NCBI GenBank assembly: GCA_034766995.1
Contig: CM068323.1
Coordinates: 26,028,714-26,092,713, forward strand
Length of the DNA stretch: 64,000 bases
From: Acanthacorydalis orientalis
Taxonomy: Eukaryota; Arthropoda; Insecta; Megaloptera; Corydalidae
Direction: 5' to 3'
The first letter of the stretch is position 1. Every line of letters begins with the position of its first letter. Shown one piece after another: positions 58,001-64,000 of this stretch. The position numbers were made by a program, and so were the translations under genes. The notes beneath the pieces are model-generated. The model searched no databases, was not told the origin of the DNA, and worked only from the letters and a program-made list of their open reading frames with translations.

Positions 58001-61000
58001 ACAGCGGTGATCTGATGCACGAGGAGGCGATCCTCGACTGGGTCCTCGAGTTGCACGAATCAGAGCCGGACGTCATTGAAACGGTCGACAGAAAAACGTT
58101 ACAGGTGCTGATCAACGACGTCGAACACTTGGCCGTGTTCTTCTGTGAGTATTCGACGAGCGTCGGAGCGTCTCCGGACGGGAAGACTGTGTCGTCACGG
58201 TGTGTGTGTGTATTTTTTTTCTTCTTTTTGATCCGTTCAGATGACGATAAATGTGCGTCGTGTCCCGGTATCCTCGAAGAGCTCGAGACCATCGACGACG
58301 ACACCGACAAACACGGCATACAGTTCGTCAAGTCGAAAGATTCGAAGTTGGCCGCCGAATTGGGCATCTTCAGCTCACCAGCGCTCGTCTACTACGAGAC
58401 CGGTGTGCCAATTATGTACGATGGTAAGAGACATTCGCATAGATTCGCAATACGTACAAGATGAGATATAATGGACTCAGAGTTCAATTATTGCATCGCG
58501 TACAATATTTTAATGATTCATTGTTTGTTCTTTCTCTGTTCCAAATTGGCTGAAAAAACATACACAAAAATATAAACGGAGAATCGTCCGCACGCCGGAG
58601 GTCAGCCGTTTCACTTATCTTAATGTTACTTTTTGTAGGCAATCTTAAGAATGAAGACAAAGTACTCGACTGGCTAGTTAAACAGAAAAGTAAGATATTT
58701 TAAATGCAGTTTATTTTCTTTCTCACACACACACACACACATTTGTTTTTCACACGCCTATAAATATATATATATATTGATTTATATCCATGTTACTACC
58801 ACTACTACAAGCACAGATAATTTGTTGTTCTTCAAAGAAACACACGCGTAACTCGGCAGCAGCTTACCGCTTTCAAAGCTTCCTCGCGAACTGTCCGCGT
58901 TCCAGAATATATAGGTTTGTCAGACGATCCGCTCGTCGAACGACATGTATTCTGGAACAGACTCTGGAGCACGCTTTCTTCCTCCAAAGAGTAACAAATA
59001 AAAAAAGAGAAACAACGTGCACACATTCATGTAACATTGTAATCAGAACCATTTGTCCTCTACTGAAAAGCTCACTCGTCACGTTTATCTTTTGAATTAA
59101 CTGCAATCCGTTCGTGTCTTCCTTCGCTGTTGAATACTGCTTGTAAATAATTTTGTTTAAGGACGACTGTTAGTTTATACGTACAGGTCTTTCTTGTTTG
59201 GGACGATTTCGAATGAGTTCAAGTCCTGAACGAAAACGAAAATCAACTCGAATCTCGATTCTAAAAAAAAAATATATTATTGAAATTATTGCCAACATTT
59301 AATTTTTAAAATTTTCAATACCATTTCCGATCGAATGATTCGAACATTTAAAACCGCCTGTTTGTCAGTGAAACCGTGTTTTATACAAACACTTCCTTTT
59401 CTTATCCTCGCATTAATAGTTTCTTACAAACACTCCACATACATCTATTCGAAACAGAATTTATTTATTCCCTTTCCGATCTCTTCCACGTCTTTCTCGC
59501 ATCTGCATGTTTATTTCTACTTTACAGTGTTGTTCTTTTGAGTATTGTAGTGATTTGTAGACTTTGATTTCTCTTCTAGAGTTTAAACCATGTCTTATTG
59601 CGAATCTCGGTCACGGATTGTTTTCAATATAGATCTTATCGTTGTCATCTCATCCTGTCTATATTCCTGTATTATAAAATCGTTCCTAGAGTCATCCTGA
59701 TTTAACCCTTCAACATCAATGTCATTCTAAAGAAAATACTTAACTGACATGTCTGAAACACCTGGACAACTCGTTGATGATTTCACAAATTTAGAAACGA
59801 ATCCAACCAACAGATAAAATATAAAATTATATTTAGTGTGTATTCGAATCATCGACGTGGAATTCAATTTTCTAGAGTTATTCCTCTTGATCTGGTGTCC
59901 AAACACTTGATAGTTTATGATCTTGTTCGATTTGTGAAAAAAAGCGTTTGCTTTCAAAAAATGAATCGATAATCAAAAAAAAAAATACAAATAATAATAA
60001 TAGAGACGTTCGGTTATGAAACAGGATAATAAATACAGGATAACGGGATTCGTTAAAGAGAAAAACCCGTACGTCCCAAACGAGGAATACCTGTATAGAG
60101 AGGGAGAGATATGAGAAGAGGGATATTGCTTGTAAGCGACGCATTGCATGTTTACTAATTCCTGCAGGCGATGGCGACGATGACGACGATGATGATGATG
60201 ACGATGATGACGATGATGATGATGATGATGACGATGATGACGACGATGATGATGATGACGACGAGAACGACAACCAAGTGAAAAGTCTAATGACAGGTAA
60301 AATGGCAACGCGCCGGATCTTCCACGCTAAATTTACTCGAACCACAAAACAAATTCGAATAACAAAAAAAAAAAAAACGAACACACGCTATTCAGTCTGT
60401 GTTGCGTTCTTTCGCCACTTCCACTCTTCTTATTTCGACTGCATGACTGCAAAAAAATAAAAATCAATCACACACACGTGTATGGTATTAACAGTAATTG
60501 TCTGCAGCAAGTGAAACGATAGTGTCAGATGGCTTTTAATCACTTACATTTTATATACTTGTTTGTTTATAGTTTTTTTTTTGTCACTGTTCTGTCCAAG
60601 CGGGAGAATGTAATTTTCTCAGTGCATAAATATTTCTATTGTTTCTCTCGGTTTAGAATTCTACTGACGATCTCGTTCAGTTTTGTCTCTTAAAAAATAA
60701 TCAAGGGAGAACTATTAATTCGAATTTATTTGTACATATATGCTTTTAATACGAGTTTAAATTTATTTATGGAATGAATCCTGCACGTTGTCAAATCGTA
60801 ACAGTTTCTTTTCTATTCTTTTATATTTATTTATTTTTTTTAAAAAACAAAAAGACAGTAAAAAGTAAATCATAAACATTTGTGCAGCACTTATTTTGCG
60901 AGTCAGTCACATGGTTTCTGACATTATGTTTACTCACTGCAGGCGATCGCTGTTTCACCATCGGACTTGGAGGGAAATCTGCACTACCCAAATCCGTCTA

Positions 61001-64000
61001 TGAACCCTATCAGTGCTGTCCCACTAAACCTGTCAAGAGTGCCAAACCGGCGAAGCAGACGCCGACGCGAAAAGCCGGTGCAGGCGGCGGCAAGTCGACG
61101 TCGCCTGCCGCCAAATTCGTCAACAAGTTCCCGTTAAGGTCTGGCGGCAAGGCGGAGTCGACCGGTAAACAGGAGACGAAGAGCGCGAAGGGAGGCAAAG
61201 CTTCGAAAGGGTTGTTCGGCGGTAAATATACCTGGTGGTGGTAAAAAAAATCTCTCTGATCTGTGTAATTTTATATTATAAAACAGACTAGGAAAATTGA
61301 CATCAACTCTTTTTTCTTTTGTTCGTTTTTGTTATCTACTACTACTACTACTACTACTACTACCCACTGCCACTGTTGAACCACTGAAGGTGACTGCTCG
61401 CTAGCTGAGTGACGTGGAACGACGGCGTCGTTCAACAAATAAAACTCTCACGTTTTCTTTCTCAAAACCAATACAAAACAAAAAAAAAAAAACATGGAAT
61501 CAATAATAAATTAATTTAATTCATACAAAAAAAATATAGATATATCTATAAATAAATAATATTAAGAATATAAATGAATAAACAAACTTAAATAATGATT
61601 AAGTAACAAAACAACACATGGACACGATTGACAAACTAAAGCTTCTTGTGATGTACAAATTTGTTGAAACATAAAAAGAAAAATGGAAATACAGTCTTGT
61701 TGTTACATTTAACGCATTTCTGGTCGTCTTTATTTCGTCGGCACAGAATCCATATCAGAAAATAAACAAACAAAACAGACGTACGTTGAGAGAGCGATAA
61801 ATCTGAAGAAATGATTTCTAGTTCGTTAACTAAAAAAAAAAAAACAACTAATTGTAACCGAACGAACCTTCGAAATCAAGTCAGGGATTCTTCGTTTCGT
61901 TGCAGTTGCTGATGGATCTGTCAGACCCACGAACCGTCTTGCTACAAGCGAGTGAAAGACCCGACGATGCGAGGCGCTTCCCTGACAAACACACACAGAG
62001 ACACACATTTTCTTCCCTAAATGTGGGACACCGCGTGCCAATACATTAATTGAAACATTGTCAATGTGTTTTTTTTTATCTGAAAGCGTACTTCTCTGAT
62101 TCCTTTTATCTCTCTCTCTCTCTCGGTCCCGGTTTTTGTCAGTCGGTAGATTTTTTATCATCATTACTGTCTGTCCATCTACATACGTGCATATAAATAA
62201 TTATTTGTTTATTGAAACTGCGATCTCCTCTCGTTAATCTCGTCGGTAGATAATTTAATTTTTAAAGAGATATCCGTTGTTTATATCGTTCCTAACCGTA
62301 AATGTTGACTTGTTGTTTTTATCGCTTTAAAAAAAAATGTTCTAATTCGTGCAGGCGTTTTGTTCAGCCGTTTTTCGAGTAATAAGCACTAGACTTCGTT
62401 CTTCGCGAAGGTGTACAGTGGAGATCTCACCTGTCGTACATCTTCTTGCCATTTGAACATTTTTAAAATCGTAATTTCAATTCTAACAGTCAAAGATCTT
62501 GCTGAAGGTTGACTGGTCCTCCACTGTACATCTTACGAGCTTAGTATAAAATGTAAATCCGAAAATATTGTTTCGAATACACAAATATAGATTGAACAAT
62601 ACGAGTATATCGAAAAGCCATAAAGACATGTTGAGCCTAACCTGCGTTTTCCGTTGCGTTAGAGAATATAAATTCTAGTCAGACCTATTTTTGTCTCGAA
62701 TCACTTGCCACTTGTTAAGTAAATATGTTACGAATCGATTGTTGTTTTGAAATTAATTTATTGATTAATTAATTAATTGATATGTAATATTAATGTTGGT
62801 AAAGACACTCGTTTTCTGTATATTTGACTTGTTATCTGTGCTTGTTGTCATTCAAATTGAATGAGATGATTTAAATATATTTAAAGAATTATTTTTTTTT
62901 TTGAAAATAAATAAAAGAGTATACAAAGTAACACACACATATTATTTGTTGTTGATGCATTTAAAATATTTTATGGCGATTGGAAACACTGATTTGTATG
63001 AAATAATATATGTATAAATCGTTTATTTTGAAAAAGTGTACACGTTTTTTTTTCACGTTCTAAAAGACCGCCGATTGTTTTTTTTTTCTATCTTCAGTTC
63101 GGATACGTTTTTTTTTTCTTGGGGTTGACCGTTTCAGAGTTTCTCTTTTTAAACATTTCAGGATTTGAATTGACGGTAAGTGGAATTATGCATACATACA
63201 TATTTTTTTTCCGCCCGTAAAGCGCTGGCCAGTCGCGTACAAGTCTTCATAGGTAAAGTTGTGTATTCGTGTGCGTTACACGTGTGAGATTCTGTTCTGA
63301 ACGGTCGGTCGTCGCTTGCAGGGAACTTGATGGATGAGTCGAGCGTGCTCGAATGGATGGTCGATCAGAAGAACGACGCGAGCATCGAGGATATCGACAG
63401 GGAGAAGCTGTTCAAGTACATCGAGACCAAGGAGTTCCTAGCGGTGATATTCTGTGAGTATTACTACGACAGGCTCGAGCGGATCGGTCGCATTCAGTCC
63501 TGCGTGTGATCACGAACACCTTTTTCTCTTCTCAGACAAAGAGGAAGATCCTGCAAGTCCGCGCATCCTCCGTCACATGGAGCTGATCGACGACGAAGCG
63601 GCCGAATACGGCATCAAGATCGTTCAGATGAACGATCGGCTGATGGCAAAGAAGTACGGGTTCAGGAATCCGCCCGGAATCACGTACTTCCGCAAAGGGA
63701 AGTACATCAATTACGACGGCGACATCGACGACGAGGAGGAGATCCTCGACTGGCTTACGAATCCCGAGAACATGGAGTTGACCGATTCGATCGAGAAGGT
63801 CAACAGGAAGATGTTCGAGAAGATTCGACAGGCGAGCGATTATCTGGCGGTGTTCTTCTGTGAGTCACTTTCGATACATGTTGTGTGGGTGTTGTGCATC
63901 GGTCGACTGATGAATGTCGTCGTGTCGTGTTGTTTAGATAGCAATGATTGCAAGCAGTGTCCGAGAGTCCTGGCTGAGATCGAACACATCGACGACGAGG
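31113..64000 (+). CDS. giant tandem thioredoxin-repeat secretory protein (3' end outside window)
   Basis: Secreted or ER-lumen protein; no named orthologue recognised with confidence. Main-path exons: 31113-31335 (signal peptide RLLLVLVLVVAIGFG), 46443-46625, 49473-49613, 54776-54958, 55073-55216, 55526-55840, 55915-56229, 56353-56667, 57032-57346, 57423-57752, 57824-58144, 58241-58423, 63322-63453, 63536-63859, 63938 onward. Every junction is phase 1 and closes, giving about 1160 residues and ten complete thioredoxin-like repeats plus part of an eleventh. Each repeat has a beta-strand ending LF or FF, an active-site loop, an L-E-x-I-D-D helix, an FVKI-like strand, a cis-proline block (NFPALTY, SLPALVY, SRPAIVY, KIPAMVY, TIPSIVF, HLPTLVY, KFPTLVF, GLPALAF, SSPALVY, NPPGITY), then a YEGD and EVLxWL helix. 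Loops read CVTC, CKKC, CASC, CKQC in some repeats and lack cysteines in others, so only some can do disulfide chemistry. The protein is very acidic. The exon 3 acceptor is weak. Confidence 0.85.
32440..32700 (+). promoter_or_regulatory. GC-rich island with a TATA box in intron 1
   Basis: A CpG-rich block in otherwise AT-rich DNA contains TATAAAA at 32586-32592; an initiation site would be expected near 32616-32620 (CCATTATG). A (GTC)n run follows at about 32650-32668. This could be an alternative promoter of the thioredoxin-repeat gene or of a noncoding transcript. Confidence 0.3.
33710..34480 (-). pseudogene. degenerate mariner transposon
   Basis: Read on the minus strand, segments scattered over two frames match mariner transposase in the right order: a KRNKQWLSP-like block, KGIIYYETLNLDETVNSDL followed by CCEQLDRLNQKTDRN, SELGWEVLSHP, a block ending EFYKTGIFSVPDRW-like, and NDGNYMI near the end. 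The WWD segment with the first catalytic aspartate is missing, and stops and frameshifts are many. A short terminal-repeat-like AGTTTCCGGTG lies at about 33717-33730. Confidence 0.7.
37380..37720. promoter_or_regulatory. GC-rich island in intron 1 with a CpG palindrome
   Basis: CpG-dense block containing an inverted repeat: CGACGCGTCGTCC and GGACGACGCGACGCG around 37457-37505, separated by a loop containing TTCAGTC. A possible enhancer or alternative promoter; a 62-codon open frame at its right side has no recognisable features. Confidence 0.25.
38835..40102. repeat. duplicated 175-base segment about 1.1 kb apart
   Basis: 38835-39008 and 39927-40102 are direct copies with scattered substitutions: both run ATAAGCTG(A/G)GATTTGTTC, AACGAATTTCAATTAAAATG, AGAAATGATAAAAAA, ATTCGAGT(G/A)GCGTTAG and end AAGAAAATAA. 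Origin unknown. Confidence 0.85.
42480..43020. promoter_or_regulatory. GC-rich island in intron 1
   Basis: About 540 bases of CpG-rich DNA 3.4 kb before the second exon of the thioredoxin-repeat gene. Several frames are open on both strands, as expected from high GC, and none shows a domain. It may be an alternative promoter or first exon; no TATA box or convincing in-phase donor was identified. Confidence 0.25.
46733..47000. mobile_element. MITE with long terminal inverted repeats in intron 2
   Basis: About 268 bases. The left end is CCGGGGCCACACATGCGGCT then ATTCGCCGAACG; the reverse complement of the right end is CCGGGGCGACACATGCGGCC then ATTCGACGAA, roughly 25 near-identical bases. No coding content. 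The ends recall PIF/Harbinger-type elements, but I found no clear target-site duplication. Confidence 0.8.
47980..48390. other. GC-rich block in intron 2 of the thioredoxin-repeat gene
   Basis: Moderately GC-rich with several CpG clusters (for example around 48185-48200 and 48260-48380) and no supported exon. A separate TATAAAA sits at 47497-47503 just after a (CG)n run. Possible regulatory DNA; I see no coding signal. Confidence 0.25.
50447..50534. repeat. two-copy tandem repeat, 50-base period
   Basis: Units at 50447-50484 and 50497-50534 share AAGCCTAATCTAA and CATAAATATAGGTTTA with one or two substitutions. Confidence 0.85.
51085..51120 (+). CDS. candidate 36-nt microexon of the thioredoxin-repeat gene
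   Basis: Flanked by a plausible acceptor (TATATATCCACTAG) and a strong donor (A/GTAAGTAG), this segment is phase 1 at both ends, like all exons of the gene. Joined after the exon ending 49613 it would add CPDASTCPPTGS before the loop of the next repeat, supplying an extra cysteine pair. Length and spacing make chance occurrence possible. Confidence 0.3.
51700..51745 (-). repeat. piggyBac-like element end
   Basis: On the minus strand the sequence reads TTTACCCCTTAAGCGTTTAT, matching the ends at 20066 and 24588, so another dispersed copy or MITE terminates here. Confidence 0.5.
51930..52260 (-). pseudogene. Tc1-like transposase fragment
   Basis: On the minus strand, pieces in shifting frames match Tc1-type transposase in order: VVFSVENKFTILHSD (compare VLFSDESKF), a VKEFVFNG segment, FYFQQNNDSAQS (compare FQQDNDPKHTS) and LRQSPDIN (compare W..SPDLNPIE). 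Multiple stops and frameshifts show it is dead. Confidence 0.7.
58639..58689 (+). CDS. truncated half-repeat exon of the thioredoxin-repeat gene
   Basis: A 51-base exon, phase 1 at both ends, with acceptor TTTTTGTAG and donor AAAA/GTAAGAT. It encodes NLKNEDKVLDWLVKQK, the start of the module that normally completes a CxxC repeat after a 183-nt exon, but stops before the next LAVLF strand. It competes with the full module at 63322-63453 as partner of 58241-58423 and leads into the acidic exon. Reading through its donor would add SKIF and stop. Confidence 0.65.
60168..60296 (+). CDS. poly-aspartate exon of the thioredoxin-repeat gene
   Basis: A 129-base exon, phase 1 at both ends, with acceptor TTCCTGCAG and donor CAG/GTAAAA. 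After Asp-Gly it encodes 29 consecutive Asp residues (a GAC/GAT mix rather than one pure codon), then ENDNQVKSLMT. Acid tails of this type bind calcium with high capacity and low affinity in calsequestrin, which is itself made of thioredoxin folds. The mix of GAC and GAT codons and the exact phase argue that this is coding rather than a plain trinucleotide repeat. Confidence 0.65.
60943..61244 (+). CDS. alternative terminal exon, basic Lys/Gly-rich tail
   Basis: After the acceptor CTCACTGCAG the frame continues in phase 1 with DRCFTIGLGGKSALPKSVYE, then PYQCCPTKP, then a run rich in Lys, Ala, Ser, Gly and Pro, ending GLFGGKYTWWW and stop at 61242-61244. An AATAAA hexamer lies at 61438-61443. 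The tail is strongly basic, opposite to the acidic exon before it. It fits as the last exon of a shorter isoform of the thioredoxin-repeat gene; alternatively the acid and basic exons form their own transcript. Not similar to any domain I recognise. Confidence 0.6.
61438..61443 (+). terminator. polyadenylation signal after the alternative terminal exon
   Basis: AATAAA 194 bases after the stop of the basic terminal exon, with poly(A)-rich DNA following; supports an isoform ending here. Confidence 0.5.
62414..62528. mobile_element. short Tc1/mariner-type MITE
   Basis: About 115 bases bounded by TACAGTGGAG and its complement CTCCACTGTA, with the outer TA acting as target duplication. Short inverted repeats of about 10 bases; noncoding. 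It lies between the short-isoform terminal exon and the resumption of the repeat exons. Confidence 0.5.

Larger units (their letters stand above)
61245..63321. other. 3' UTR of the short isoform and following intron DNA
   Basis: It holds a (CTA)n run at 61336-61363, AATAAA at 61438-61443, poly(A)-rich stretches near 61477-61490, a (CT)n patch near 62110 and a small inverted-repeat element at 62414-62528. No exon of the repeat series is seen until 63322. A possible 14-base exon at 63162-63175 breaks phase and was not accepted. Confidence 0.55.

Noticed and set aside
59973..60384. Minus-strand poly-Ser and poly-His frames opposite the poly-Asp exon
   Set aside because: Complement of the GAY repeat; only the plus-strand Asp frame has matching splice sites and phase.
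63162..63175. 14-base candidate exon before the 63322 exon
   Set aside because: It starts in phase 1 but ends in phase 0, so it cannot join the phase-1 exon at 63322.

Overview
The window looks like one contig from an arthropod nuclear genome, most likely an insect. It carries intron-rich genes with GT-AG introns, GC-rich exons set in AT-rich noncoding DNA, many long (AT)n arrays, and remnants of Tc1/mariner, piggyBac and other DNA transposons. It holds a seven-transmembrane gustatory receptor and kynurenine 3-monooxygenase (the ommochrome eye-pigment enzyme). I cannot place the order from sequence alone.

Layout, left to right. 1-1575: AT-rich upstream DNA. 1576-3343 (+): four-exon gustatory receptor. 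3344-5064: spacer with a two-copy repeat and a mariner transposase fragment. 5065-9139 (+): ten-exon secreted carboxylesterase with an intact catalytic triad, carrying a Tc1-like MITE in intron 2 and a possible truncated splice form. 11656-20873 (+): DGAT2/monoacylglycerol acyltransferase-family gene with a roughly 7.2-kb first intron, a second possible first exon and a piggyBac remnant. 22991-29742 (-): nine-exon kynurenine 3-monooxygenase with MITE and piggyBac debris in its introns. 29743-31112: divergent promoter region that also holds an endonuclease remnant. 31113 to beyond 64000 (+): a very large gene for a secreted or ER-lumen protein made of tandem thioredoxin-like domains.

The last gene is the most unusual system here. 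After a signal-peptide exon and a 15-kb intron come at least ten complete thioredoxin-fold repeats plus the start of another. All internal boundaries are phase 1, and four consecutive exons are exactly 315 nt. The repeats whose active-site loop has a CxxC pair are encoded by a split exon pair whose first member is exactly 183 nt, while single-exon repeats lack CxxC. Midway, a truncated half-repeat exon, a poly-aspartate exon and a Lys/Gly-rich terminal exon with its own stop and AATAAA could replace the downstream repeats. That would give a calsequestrin-like acidic isoform next to a longer all-repeat isoform. All coordinates were derived by hand from splice consensus, reading-phase closure and family motifs; no search was run.
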